From positions 124,001 through 188,000 of the forward strand of contig CALXMP010000001.1 of NCBI GenBank assembly GCA_944389505.1: 64,000 nucleotides of DNA, written 5' to 3'. This DNA comes from an uncultured Spirochaetaceae bacterium (GTDB lineage: Bacteria > Spirochaetota > Spirochaetia > Sphaerochaetales > Sphaerochaetaceae). Numbering within the stretch: position 1 is the first letter of the stretch; every line of letters begins with the position of its first letter. Shown here in pieces: positions 28,055-37,061 of the stretch. Both the position numbers and the translations under genes were made by a program. The notes under the pieces are model-generated. The model had not been told where the DNA came from, did not search any database, and saw only the letters and a program-made list of their open reading frames with translations.

Positions 28055-28929
28055 ATGCTATCCTCGCTTGATTTCGTAAGTCTGAGATAGATTACGGAGT
28101 AAATGAAGAGTATCAGCATGATGACCACACCGAATGCTGAGCCCTGGCCGTAATCATACTGCTTGAATACCTCGTTGATCATCTGTGTCGCCAGGATATT
28201 CGTACTGTTGACAGGACCTCCGTTCGTCATCGCGTAAATGATATCAGGGTAGTTGACTATCCACATTGTCCTGAGAAGGATCGTGCTGACAATTGTTGGC
28301 TTGATGTATGGGATGGTGACATAGAAGAGCTGTTTGACAGCACCGCACCCATCGAGCGTTGAAGCCTCATATAGTTCGTTCGGAACGGACTGGAGAGCTG
28401 CAAGCAGCATAATCCCGAAGAATGGTACACCATACCAGATATTCGTGATTATGACGCTCATCATCGCCAGCTTAGGCGTCGAAAGGAATCCGAGCGGCGA
28501 ATCTATAATCGATAAGCGGATCAGTATATCGTTGAAAAGGCCGAACTGGCCATTGAACAGCCAGGACCAGATAAGACCGATTGCGAATCCGGAAAGGGCC
28601 CATGTATAGAACACGAGGCCGGAGTATATGCCCCTGCCTGCAAAGGGCTTCTTGAGAAGAAGCGCAAGCGTGAAGCCGAGAAGGAACTGGAAAGCCAGTG
28701 AGAACACAAGCCATATGAGCGTGTTCCACAGTATCTGCCAGAAATTCGTATATGGATCGGTTATAATAGCCTTGAAATTATCCAAGCCTATGAAATGAAG
28801 ATTTGTCAGGTCGAACATATTGTAGTTCTGGAACGCCATGACAACACCTTTCGCAAGTGGGAAATATAGAAACAGGATGACGAAGAGAAATGCGGGAATC
28901 ATCATCACAAGCAACCATTTATTCCGCAT
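28051..28929 (-). CDS. Carbohydrate ABC transporter permease (MalF family)
   Basis: The partner membrane subunit, 292 residues with six hydrophobic segments and the coupling loop ELYEASTLDGCGAVKQLFYV near residue 190. It follows the binding-protein gene after a 70-nt gap that contains a stable hairpin, and overlaps the MalG-type gene by 4 nt (ATGA). Confidence 0.95.
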   Translation of the reverse strand: MRNKWLLVMMIPAFLFVILFLYFPLAKGVVMAFQNYNMFDLTNLHFIGLDNFKAIITDPYTNFWQILWNTLIWLVFSLAFQFLLGFTLALLLKKPFAGRGIYSGLVFYTWALSGFAIGLIWSWLFNGQFGLFNDILIRLSIIDSPLGFLSTPKLAMMSVIITNIWYGVPFFGIMLLAALQSVPNELYEASTLDGCGAVKQLFYVTIPYIKPTIVSTILLRTMWIVNYPDIIYAMTNGGPVNSTNILATQMINEVFKQYDYGQGSAFGVVIMLILFIYSVIYLRLTKSSEDSI

Positions 28930-28956
28930 CAGCTACCCCCTTTTGTTTTAAATGAT

Positions 28957-28986
28957 ATTGCCATGCACCGCACGGCACATGGCAAT
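28957..28986 (-). promoter_or_regulatory. Intercistronic hairpin after sugar binding-protein gene
   Basis: ATTGCCATG and CATGGCAAT form a 9-bp stem, extended inside by TGCCG/GGTG pairing. It is followed by TATCATTT rather than a T run, so it likely protects the upstream mRNA from 3' decay or ends transcription partly, giving more binding protein than permease. Confidence 0.6.
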
Positions 28987-28999
28987 AATCCGAATGGAA

Positions 29000-30274
29000 T
29001 CAGTATCCCCAGTATTCCTTGAATGCCTTTATCGTATCATCAACACTTACTGTGCCCATGAGCATAGCCTGCATACCCTGCTCCTGGACCTGTGCCCATG
29101 CAGGATACTTCTCGGAATCAATCGGGAACTTCACGAAGATAGTATCTTCAGCAACGAGCTCATCTGCCCATGCCTTGTACTTATCTGAGCTGAAGTAGTC
29201 ATCATTCTCATAGATAGACTGGAATACCGGAAGAGGACCATAGGCCTTGCAGAATTCAGCATTCTTCTCGGAACCATTGAGCCATGCGATGAAAGCCCAT
29301 GCTTCATCAGGATGCTTACTGGTTGTTGAGACTGCGAATCCATTGTAGCCATAATCAAGATATCTGTAACCGGATGTTCCTACCGGAAGTGGTACAACAG
29401 TATAGAGGCTTGGATCCAGCTGTCCCTCAAGGGAACCGATTACATCAGGATCCTGTACGAGGAATGGAGTCGTTCCGGAGATGAATCCGTTGATCTGCTC
29501 ATTGAATCCCCAGTTGATGGAATCAGCAGGGCATCCATTCTTGTAGAGATCAAGATACTGCTCCATTGCCTTCTTTCCATTCTCATTGTCAAGCCAATAC
29601 TTGCCATCGTTCGTCTCGTAGCACATCTCTGTGTTGATATCGCCAACATTGCCGAACATCAGAACATCGCTGATCTTGAATGTGTTGGACTTGCCACGAA
29701 GGGCATATCCGAACTGAGTTGGATCGGCTGCCGCAAGCTGCTTCGAAGCCTCATACATCTCATCCATTGTTGTCGGGATAGGAATTCCATACTTCTCAAG
29801 AATGTCGGTGCGGACAAGAAGCGCCTTGACATAGAGACATGATGTGAGGATGTACGGAGTATCATCGACATTGCGTGAAATCTCATGTGCGACAGGCAGG
29901 AAATCATCCTTCTCTGCCCAGTTCTCGATATACGGTGTGAGATCGAGAAGCTTTCCATTGTTCACGAACTGCTTCTGTGTATAGTCTCTTACCTCGATGA
30001 CATCAAGTTCCTGATTGCTATTGAGCATCATGGAAAGTCTGTTGTCAGCCTGCTCGTATGGAGGGCTGATCAGCTCAATCTCGATATTAGGATTGAGGGA
30101 CTCATACTCTGCGATAAGATTCTGGAGAACCTGTGTTCTTCCAGGGCTTGTCATTGTCTCAAAGAATGTGAGCTTTATCTTTCCAGATGAATCCGCCTTG
30201 CTCTCGGAAGATCCGCCAGCGAAAAGCGAAACAGATAGAATCAGTACCAGAAGTGCAACCAAAACACGCTTCAT
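29000..30274 (-). CDS. Sugar ABC transporter substrate-binding protein
   Basis: Periplasmic or anchored solute receptor of the CUT1 family. The start at 30274 (MKRVLVALLVLILSVSLFAGGSSE) opens with a signal peptide and has AAGGAG upstream; the frame continues further 5' but without coding character. The leader lacks a lipobox Cys and ends AGGSSE, a form common in Sphaerochaeta-like spirochaetes. The mature part (about 400 residues) shows the family 1 pattern (FFETMTSPGRTQVLQNLIAEYE; PYGYNGF-like YLDYGYNGFAVS near residue 320). It heads the operon that ends with alpha-galactosidase, so an alpha-galactoside is the likely ligand. Confidence 0.92.
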   Translation of the reverse strand: MKRVLVALLVLILSVSLFAGGSSESKADSSGKIKLTFFETMTSPGRTQVLQNLIAEYESLNPNIEIELISPPYEQADNRLSMMLNSNQELDVIEVRDYTQKQFVNNGKLLDLTPYIENWAEKDDFLPVAHEISRNVDDTPYILTSCLYVKALLVRTDILEKYGIPIPTTMDEMYEASKQLAAADPTQFGYALRGKSNTFKISDVLMFGNVGDINTEMCYETNDGKYWLDNENGKKAMEQYLDLYKNGCPADSINWGFNEQINGFISGTTPFLVQDPDVIGSLEGQLDPSLYTVVPLPVGTSGYRYLDYGYNGFAVSTTSKHPDEAWAFIAWLNGSEKNAEFCKAYGPLPVFQSIYENDDYFSSDKYKAWADELVAEDTIFVKFPIDSEKYPAWAQVQEQGMQAMLMGTVSVDDTIKAFKEYWGY

Positions 30275-30309
30275 AGTTTCTCTCCTTTTTCTATCATTGT
30301 ACCATGCAT

Positions 30310-30318
30310 ATTGATAGC
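30310..30318 (-). promoter_or_regulatory. Candidate extended -10 of sugar operon
   Basis: In the 100-nt divergent gap between the binding-protein gene and the permease gene at 30375, the minus strand reads TGGTACAAT close to the binding-protein start, an extended -10-like box. A clear -35 box at the right distance is not visible. Position approximate. Confidence 0.35.
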
Positions 30319-30374
30319 CTAATGTAAAATCTTTTCTGCCATAGCTGCGAAGAAACCATGCTACAATCCTTCTT

Positions 30375-31685
30375 ATGGATAACGGAAGGGAACTTCTCTT
30401 TGACTGCAATGGCAATCTGCCTCCAGCCAGATACTCGCTGCCGATGGCTGTACAGCATCTTGTAGCGATGATTGTCGGATGCGTTACCCCTGCTATAATC
30501 ATCTCATCCGCAGCAGGTCTCAGCAGTGAACTGAGAATACTTCTTATACAGTCATCTCTCGTATGTGCGGCAGTATCTACATTGCTTCAGCTATTCGGTA
30601 TTACCAGATTCTGCGGAGCAAGACTTCCTGTGATCATGGGCGTCAGCTTTGCATATCTTGCGACTATGCAGGATATAGCTGCTAGCTATGGCCTTGCAGA
30701 AATCTTTGGAGCACAGCTTATCGGAGGAATGGTAGCAGTCGTCATAGGCCTGTTCGCAAAGAAGCTCCAGAAGCTATTTCCTCCGCTGATCACAGGAACT
30801 GTCGTATTCACGATTGGACTGTCGCTCTATCCCACAGCAATCAGCTATATGGCAGGAGGCAGCGGAAGCGCGGACTTCGGAGCATGGCAGAACTGGCTTG
30901 TCGCTATATTCACACTCGTCTGCGTAACAGTCCTCAACCATTTCGGGAAAGGGATGCTGAAACTTGCCTCCATCCTTCTTGGAATGGCTGCTGGGTATAT
31001 CTTCTCTGCATTCTTCGGAATGGTTGATGTATCAGCAATAGGGAATGCCTCTGTATTCTCTCTACCAAGGGTAGCGCCATTCGGTATACGCTTCGAATTC
31101 TCCTCTACCCTCGCCTTCTCCATACTCTTTGCTATCAATGCTGTGCAGGCCATCGGCGATATGTCAGCAACGACAATCGGCGGAATGGACAGAGAGCCCG
31201 ATGACGATGAGCTCAGAGGCGGGATAATAGGATTCGGAGTATCGAACGTCCTTTCTTCCCTTTTCGGAGGACTTCCGAATGCGACATATTCCCAGAATGT
31301 CGGAATCGTATCATCAACAAAGGTAGTGAATAGAAAGGTATTGGCACTTACAGCACTGATGCTCCTAGCTGCAGGCCTGATACCTAAGTTCTCCGCTCTT
31401 CTAACGACAATACCGCAATGCGTTCTCGGAGGAGCTACTGTATCTGTATTCGCATCAATCGCGATGACGGGCATGAAGCTCGTTGCAATGCAGCCTATGA
31501 GCTATCGCAATACATCGATAGTTGGTCTTTCAGCTGCTCTTGGAATGGGCGTAAGCATGGTAAGCGAATCGCTCTCGCAGTTCCCTGAATGGGTAACGAC
31601 TGTATTCGCTACATCCCCTGTCGTCATTGCAGCAATAGTAGCGATACTGCTGAATGTGATTCTGCCAAAGGAAGAAGGAAAGTGA
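30375..31685 (+). CDS. NCS2-family nucleobase permease (xanthine/uracil/urate type)
   Basis: A proton- or sodium-linked purine or pyrimidine importer. The 436-residue protein has about 14 membrane segments and NCS2 motifs: MAVQHLVAM near the start, AINAVQAIGDMSATT in TM8, and GGLPNATYSQNVGIVSSTKV (about 306-325), whose QNVG pattern marks the xanthine/urate cluster. Ends with KEEGK. It is transcribed away from the sugar operon and has no operon partner. A purine substrate would fit the xanthine dehydrogenase gene at 18.7 kb. Confidence 0.92.
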   Translation: MDNGRELLFDCNGNLPPARYSLPMAVQHLVAMIVGCVTPAIIISSAAGLSSELRILLIQSSLVCAAVSTLLQLFGITRFCGARLPVIMGVSFAYLATMQDIAASYGLAEIFGAQLIGGMVAVVIGLFAKKLQKLFPPLITGTVVFTIGLSLYPTAISYMAGGSGSADFGAWQNWLVAIFTLVCVTVLNHFGKGMLKLASILLGMAAGYIFSAFFGMVDVSAIGNASVFSLPRVAPFGIRFEFSSTLAFSILFAINAVQAIGDMSATTIGGMDREPDDDELRGGIIGFGVSNVLSSLFGGLPNATYSQNVGIVSSTKVVNRKVLALTALMLLAAGLIPKFSALLTTIPQCVLGGATVSVFASIAMTGMKLVAMQPMSYRNTSIVGLSAALGMGVSMVSESLSQFPEWVTTVFATSPVVIAAIVAILLNVILPKEEGK

Positions 31686-31865
31686 ACATTTTCCATCTTA
31701 TCCAAGCCAATATGACCTTGCTGAACTGAAAATCTATCTTTAAAGAAGGTGAATGGAAGAAACAGATATGACTAAAGGGGCTTCAATCCATTATCTATTA
31801 TTTGTGCCTAAATTGCATAAGCTATTAAACAACCTGGATACCGATATCTCTATCACTGGTGTAAA

Positions 31866-31890
31866 CAAAGGGCTCCGCGTGGGAGCCCTC
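31866..31890 (-). terminator. Terminator of PEP carboxykinase gene
   Basis: GGGCTCC (31870-31876) and GGAGCCC (31882-31888) pair over a 5-nt loop. On the minus strand the stem is followed by TTTGTTT. The stretch 31686-31865 between the permease and this hairpin shows nothing recognisable. Confidence 0.75.
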
Positions 31891-31909
31891 TGTGTTTTGC
31901 AAGCTGTTA

Positions 31910-33742
31910 TCAGCCCTTGTAAGCCTTGAGAGAAGCCTCGAGTGTATCGAGCATCTCTGCAAGTTCCTTCGGAAGGTGCTTGCCGAACTTCGGATAGTGG
32001 TTGGTCCTGATATCATTGACCTCCTTGAGCCATCCCTCGACATCAACCTTGAGGAGCTCAGCCATGTCAGCCTCAGAAACACCCTCTGGTCTGTCGATTG
32101 CGTCGACTGTCGGCATGATTCCGATCGGAGTATCAACTGTCTTTGCAGTACCGTCGCAGCACTCGAAGATCCACTTGAGAACGCGGCTGTTGTCACCGTA
32201 TCCCGGCCAGATGAAGTGGCCATTGGCATCCTTGCGGAACCAGTTGACGTAGAAGATCTTCGGAAGGACGTCCTGAGAAGGAGCAGCCTTGCCTACATCA
32301 ATCCAGTGCTGGAAGTAGTCACCCATGTTGTATCCGCAGAACGGAAGCATAGCGAATGGGTCACGTCTGATTGTTCCAGCCTTTACATCAAGCGTAGCAG
32401 CTGTAACCTCGGAACCTACGATTGAGCCAAGGAATACACCATGGTTCCAATTCCTGGACATATGTACGAGAGGAATTGTCGAAGGCCTTCTGCCACCGAA
32501 GAGGATAGCAGAGATAGGTACGCCTGCGGGATCTTCCCACTCTGGTGCGATGCATGGGCACTGTGCTGCAGGAGCTGTGAATCTTGAATTCGGATGCGCA
32601 GCTGGCTTCTGCTCCTTGTTGTTCTTGTCCTGTACCCACTCGTTGCCATTCCAGTCGATGAGCTTGCCAGGAGCATCGTAGCCGATTCCTTCCCACCAGA
32701 TATCCTTGTCCTCTGTAAGAGCGACGTTTGTGAAGATGGTGTTCTTGGAAGCTGCCATAAGAGCATTGTAGTTGGACTTTGCTGATGTTCCAGGAGCAAC
32801 GCCAAAGAAGCCTGCCTCTGGGTTGATAGCATAGAGCCTTCCATCCTTTCCAGGCTTCATCCATGCGATATCGTCGCCGATTGTGTGGACTTCCCAGCCA
32901 GGGATGGTAGGAATAAGCATAGCGAGGTTTGTCTTTCCGCAAGCTGATGGGAATGCACCAGTTACGTATCTGCTTCTGCCCTCTGGGTTGGTGACCTTGA
33001 GGATGAGCATGTGCTCAGCGAGCCAGCCTTCGTCACGAGCAAGTACGGAAGCTATGCGGAGAGCAAAGCACTTCTTTCCAAGAAGAGCGTTTCCACCGTA
33101 GCCAGAACCATAGGACCAGATCTCTCTTGTCTCTGGGAACTGGGAGATGTACTTGTGCTCCATTGGAGCGCATGGCCACTTGCCGCCATCTGTCTCGCCC
33201 TTCTCAAGCGGCTTGCCGACTGAGTGGAGACAAGGAACGAAATATCCATCTGTTCCGAGGAGGTCAAGAACCTTTACGCCTACACGTGTCATGATCATCA
33301 TGTTGCAGACAACGTATGCGCTATCTGTGAGCTCAACACCGATCTTTGACATCGGAGAACCAAGAGGACCCATTGAGAAAGGAATAACATAGAGAGTTCT
33401 GCCCTTCATGCATCCCCTGTAGAGATCTGTCATTGTCTTCTTGAGTTCCTTAGGATCGATCCAGTTGTTTGTAGGACCAGCTGCATCCTGAGTCTCTGCA
33501 GCGATGAATGTTCTCTTCTCGACACGAGCAACGTCGGAAGGATCGGAATCGAAAAGCACGCAATTCGGCTTCTTCTCCTCGTTGAGGCGGACACAGAGGC
33601 CCTCCTTAACCTGGAGATCGATAAGAGCCTCATACTGCTCCTGCGAACCATCGGCAATAACGATGTTGTCCGGTGTTGTAAGAGCAGCGAACTCGTTTAC
33701 CCACTGGACAAGCTTAGGATGTTTGAGATCATTAAGTGTCAT
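31910..33742 (-). CDS. pckG: Phosphoenolpyruvate carboxykinase (GTP)
   Basis: Interconverts oxaloacetate and PEP with GTP/GDP; in anaerobic fermenters it often runs toward oxaloacetate, fixing CO2 and making GTP. The 610-residue length and motifs fit the GTP-dependent family: P-loop [12 protein letters not shown] (about 275-286), metal-binding IGDDIAWM (about 304-311), the R-loop and the guanine-contact region [11 protein letters not shown] near 435. The gene is monocistronic, with its own terminator. Confidence 0.97.
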   Translation of the reverse strand: MTLNDLKHPKLVQWVNEFAALTTPDNIVIADGSQEQYEALIDLQVKEGLCVRLNEEKKPNCVLFDSDPSDVARVEKRTFIAAETQDAAGPTNNWIDPKELKKTMTDLYRGCMKGRTLYVIPFSMGPLGSPMSKIGVELTDSAYVVCNMMIMTRVGVKVLDLLGTDGYFVPCLHSVGKPLEKGETDGGKWPCAPMEHKYISQFPETREIWSYGSGYGGNALLGKKCFALRIASVLARDEGWLAEHMLILKVTNPEGRSRYVTGAFPSACGKTNLAMLIPTIPGWEVHTIGDDIAWMKPGKDGRLYAINPEAGFFGVAPGTSAKSNYNALMAASKNTIFTNVALTEDKDIWWEGIGYDAPGKLIDWNGNEWVQDKNNKEQKPAAHPNSRFTAPAAQCPCIAPEWEDPAGVPISAILFGGRRPSTIPLVHMSRNWNHGVFLGSIVGSEVTAATLDVKAGTIRRDPFAMLPFCGYNMGDYFQHWIDVGKAAPSQDVLPKIFYVNWFRKDANGHFIWPGYGDNSRVLKWIFECCDGTAKTVDTPIGIMPTVDAIDRPEGVSEADMAELLKVDVEGWLKEVNDIRTNHYPKFGKHLPKELAEMLDTLEASLKAYKG

Positions 33743-33852
33743 CGGTTTCTCCTTTATGATATCCGCATATATGCGGTATATTTACTAAGTGAAAGCATAA
33801 TTGCAATCCGATATTTTGGCAAGCAATGGGACAATTATAAGAGAGGAGATAT

Positions 33853-35898
33853 ATGGAACTCGCAATGCCCGCAGGGACTATCACGGAAGCGCTTATCGCA
33901 ATCAATGCAGGAGCGGATGCTATTTACTTTGGTATGAAGGAATTCTCTGCTCGGAAAGGCGCCGGGAACTTCTCCATTGAGGACATGCGCAGAATCCGGA
34001 AATACGCTGAGGAAAGGGACAGGCGCATATACATAACAATCAATACTCTTATCGATGATAAGGATATTCCGCGGGCATATGATCTTCTCGGAGAGATTGA
34101 AAAGTACGGCTGCGATGGCATAATCGTGCAGGATCTAGGCATCGCAAGAATCATCAGGAAGGATTTCCCATCCCTGCCTCTGCATGCATCAACGCAGCTT
34201 GCAGTGCATACGGAAGCTGGTGTCAAAGCCCTTCAGGAACTAGGATTCACAAGGGTTGTTCTTTCAAGGGAATTATCATTGAAGGAGATTGAAAGGATCA
34301 GGAAAGCCTGTCCGGATGTCGAGCTTAAGGTTTTCATACATGGAGCGCTCTGCTATGGCTTCTCAGGACTCTGCATGGCATCCCATGCCATAACAGGAAG
34401 ATCCGCCAATGAAGGAGCCTGCGCCCAGATCTGCCGCACATGGTTCACCGATGAGAAGACAGGACGGAAGCTCTATCCATTCTCATTGGAAGACCTCAAC
34501 AGCGGGACGCTGATCAAGCAGCTTGAAAAGATAGGCATAGACAGCCTTAAGGTCGAAGGAAGGATGAAAGGTCCTGAATATGCCGAAGCTGTCACAAAGT
34601 ACTACAGGGCAATACTCGACAGCAAGACAGGGACTATCCCCTATGATTCCAATGTCAATCTTTCATTCAGCAGGAAACGTGGGACAGGTTTTTTAGAAGG
34701 AACTGGACCTGGGCATCATATCCTTACCACAGGATCCTATACAGGTCATCTTGGAGAGGATATCGGTGTATGCGTAAAAAGCGGCGGAGGATCCATCACG
34801 GTTGAGACAAGACGCAATATAAATCCGCATGATGGGCTGATGCTTCTCGTTCCGGATGATGCGACAGGACTTGATACCCCGCTCCGCTTCAGCGCCTTAA
34901 TCATTGGCAAGTCTGAACCGCACAGCTGGACATATAAACTGCGGCTCGAGAATGCAAAGAGGGAATTTACTGGTCTCCGTCTCTATATGATATCAAAGAG
35001 CACAGGGAACACCAGAATACCATCAAGCGATCTGCCTATGGCAAAGGAACGCATTCCTGCGGTTATTTCTATCAATGGAAATACCCTGAGCATCAAAGCC
35101 GGCGATGTAACAGCTGATTACGACATTGAGACAGCCCCTTCTGATAAGAGCCCCATTCCTTCATTGATGCGCATATTCTCATCGTCGGACAAGGACATTC
35201 AGCTGACACCTGAAATCGAGGGAGTTACAGGCACATTCTATATCAATCCATCAAGACTGAAGGAGATACGCAGGGATTTCATCGATAAGCTAGAGCAAAG
35301 ACCAAGGGAAGAGAAGCATTACACTGCAGAAGCCACTTCATCTATTAAGGAAGCAGATCTTCCTCCACGCAAAGCGATATGCGGGGATGGTGTTCCATGG
35401 AATATATCTGGAAAGGAATACAACGGTATAACATATATAACAATGCCTCCTGTCCGATTTGATGAGAAGAGCATGTGGGACGAGGTTATTGCCAACGCCT
35501 CAAAGCATGACAAGGTGCGGATCGGCATGAATAACATCGCTGATATGCTCTTCGCGAAAGCCCACCCTGAGTATGAGTTCTTCGCGGATATATACCTTTA
35601 TGTCCCAAACCGAGAAGCTGCGAAGCTTCTATGTGAGAATATACCGAATTTCATCGGAGGTTATCTCTGGATGGAACGTGATAGCTATGAGGAGCCCTGG
35701 CCATTCAAGCCTGCTATCGTCAAGGATTTCGCTCCTCCCCTTTTCATATCAAGGGCATGCATAAGGCATGATGGATTCGGAGAGAACTGCAGTACATGCC
35801 CGGGAAGAAACGGACAATACAGACTTGAGCAGAATGGAAAGCACTATCTTGCTTCATTCCATAACTGCATGACTATCGTGACGGAGAGGAATGCATGA
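33853..35898 (+). CDS. Peptidase U32 family protein (RlhA-like)
   Basis: The U32 family includes RlhA, which hydroxylates C2501 of 23S rRNA, TrhP/TrhO-type tRNA hydroxylation factors, and some proteases. The 681-residue length and architecture fit the RlhA group: barrel-like N-terminal domain (AINAGADAIYFG), the signature FIHGALCYGFSGLC (161-174) with Cys167, Cys174, Cys190 and Cys194 as likely Fe-S ligands, and a long C-terminal extension with more cysteines (CSTCPGRNG). GAGGAG lies about 7 nt before the ATG. It overlaps the AraC-type regulator gene by 4 nt. Confidence 0.88.
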   Translation: MELAMPAGTITEALIAINAGADAIYFGMKEFSARKGAGNFSIEDMRRIRKYAEERDRRIYITINTLIDDKDIPRAYDLLGEIEKYGCDGIIVQDLGIARIIRKDFPSLPLHASTQLAVHTEAGVKALQELGFTRVVLSRELSLKEIERIRKACPDVELKVFIHGALCYGFSGLCMASHAITGRSANEGACAQICRTWFTDEKTGRKLYPFSLEDLNSGTLIKQLEKIGIDSLKVEGRMKGPEYAEAVTKYYRAILDSKTGTIPYDSNVNLSFSRKRGTGFLEGTGPGHHILTTGSYTGHLGEDIGVCVKSGGGSITVETRRNINPHDGLMLLVPDDATGLDTPLRFSALIIGKSEPHSWTYKLRLENAKREFTGLRLYMISKSTGNTRIPSSDLPMAKERIPAVISINGNTLSIKAGDVTADYDIETAPSDKSPIPSLMRIFSSSDKDIQLTPEIEGVTGTFYINPSRLKEIRRDFIDKLEQRPREEKHYTAEATSSIKEADLPPRKAICGDGVPWNISGKEYNGITYITMPPVRFDEKSMWDEVIANASKHDKVRIGMNNIADMLFAKAHPEYEFFADIYLYVPNREAAKLLCENIPNFIGGYLWMERDSYEEPWPFKPAIVKDFAPPLFISRACIRHDGFGENCSTCPGRNGQYRLEQNGKHYLASFHNCMTIVTERNA

Positions 35899-36653
35899 CA
35901 ATAACTCCCGATGGAATACTTGAGGCATACTATAGCAGCATCGCCATGACAGCAAAGCTCGGCACGACCACAATACTGATGCGTACCGATGAGATCAGCC
36001 TGCTGATAGCAACAGGATCAGGGACAGCTGCTGTGGATGGAATACAGTATGAAACAGAGAAAGGAAGCATACTCTGCCTCGCTCCTGATTCCTATTACCT
36101 CACAAATGGCTCTTTCTGGAGGATATCCTCAGAGAATCTGGAGATCCCGCCAGGACTATATACCGATAAGAACGGGGATCTGATTTCAACCGCAGAACGG
36201 CTGCATGCTGAGGATATACGCACTGACCGTTCTGAGAAGATGATCGATGCTATTCTTCAGGAGATCTCCGCAGAGATGGAACGCTCATGCATCCGTACTG
36301 GGGATATCAATGATAACGATGCATTTGACTATCTTAGGTACATCGACAGGAATTCAGGTACTGTGACACTGCAGAGATTCGCAGATCAATATGGATTCAC
36401 AGAGCAGTACGCATCAGCACTTATCAGCAAGAAGCTTGATATATCATTTACTGATCTTCTCAGGCTAATACGCATGTCAAAATCCATTCCTCTTCTCGAA
36501 GGTACATCACGCACCTGTGCTGATATAGCAACAGAGGTAGGATATTCCTCCCAGGAGCACTTCTCCAGAGTGTTCTCCAAGTTCTTTGGCACTACTCCAT
36601 TCAAATACAGATCCGATGCCAAACTTAAGAGAATAAGAAGCAACAGGAAATAA
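35895..36653 (+). CDS. AraC-family transcriptional regulator
   Basis: A 252-residue regulator. The first about 95 residues form a cupin-like sensor part (LIATGSGTAAVDGIQYETEKGSILCLAPDSYYL is broken by several beta turns), and the C-terminal about 100 residues are a double helix-turn-helix with AGYSS-like VGYSSQEHFSRVFSKFFGTTPFKYR. Its ATG overlaps the stop of the U32 gene, so it is translated with it, an unusual partner for a metabolic regulator. Target unknown. Confidence 0.85.
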   Translation: MTITPDGILEAYYSSIAMTAKLGTTTILMRTDEISLLIATGSGTAAVDGIQYETEKGSILCLAPDSYYLTNGSFWRISSENLEIPPGLYTDKNGDLISTAERLHAEDIRTDRSEKMIDAILQEISAEMERSCIRTGDINDNDAFDYLRYIDRNSGTVTLQRFADQYGFTEQYASALISKKLDISFTDLLRLIRMSKSIPLLEGTSRTCADIATEVGYSSQEHFSRVFSKFFGTTPFKYRSDAKLKRIRSNRK

Positions 36654-36659
36654 GCAGAG

Positions 36660-36692
36660 CCTTCTCCGCACAGGCTAAGAGAAGGCCCTCAT
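36660..36692 (+). terminator. Putative terminator after AraC gene
   Basis: CCTTCTC and GAGAAGG (with flanking G/C pairs, 8 bp) pair over a 12-nt loop, just after the stop codon. The tail is not T-rich (CCTCATCATTAATCT), so termination strength is uncertain. Confidence 0.45.
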
Positions 36693-36768
36693 CATTAATC
36701 TAGGAATCGAGGAATACTCCCGATCCTCATAGCAATGCACCTCAATGCATTCCCATCAGTAACGGAAG

Positions 36769-36792
36769 GGCACTGGCCTAGGCCAGCACCCG
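36769..36792 (-). terminator. Hairpin with perfect palindrome downstream of HTH gene
   Basis: The centre CTGGCCTAGGCCAG (36773-36786) is a 14-bp palindrome. On the minus strand the stem can extend to about 11 bp with G-U pairs (GGGTGCTGGCC / GGCCAGTGCCC), then TTCCGTT. Likely the end of the transcript that carries the small HTH gene. Confidence 0.5.
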
Positions 36793-36797
36793 CATAT

Positions 36798-37007
36798 TCA
36801 GACAGAAACCATGTTCCCGCCCCTGTCTGCCCAGGAGTTGTCCCCTGAGGCATAGCGCCTCTTGTAGTCTCGAACAGTATAAAGATTCAATCCTGCAAGC
36901 TGCGCCGTCTTCTTATAACCGTAACCCTCTTCAAAGAGCTTTAAGCATTCCTTACGCTTTTCTGTTGGAATCCTGTGTTTCCGGAGGGACGTATCTCTTT
37001 CTTCCAC
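36798..37007 (-). CDS. Small helix-turn-helix protein (transposase-like HTH)
   Basis: A 69-residue protein that is mostly one helix-turn-helix: KRKECLKLFEEGYGYKKTAQ then LNLYTVRDYKRRY, as in Psq/HTH_23-type domains at the start of IS3/IS630-like transposases. It has a GTG start with GGAGG 6 nt upstream, so it is set up for translation and does not look like a random fragment, but no transposase catalytic part or terminal repeats lie nearby. It follows the lipoprotein gene by 54 nt with a hairpin between. Either a remnant or a small DNA-binding regulator. Confidence 0.6.
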   Translation of the reverse strand: MEERDTSLRKHRIPTEKRKECLKLFEEGYGYKKTAQLAGLNLYTVRDYKRRYASGDNSWADRGGNMVSV

Positions 37008-37024
37008 TATCGTCCTCCTAGGTA

Positions 37025-37060
37025 TCAGTCTGCATTCTAGTGAAAGCAGACTGAGTTTTA
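37025..37060. terminator. Hairpin between lipoprotein and HTH genes
   Basis: CAGTCTGC (37026-37033) and GCAGACTG (37046-37053) form a perfect 8-bp stem. The T-rich tail (AGTTTTA) is on the plus side; on the minus strand the stem is preceded by A residues. It may act in both directions but only weakly for the lipoprotein gene. Confidence 0.45.
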
Positions 37061-37061
37061 A

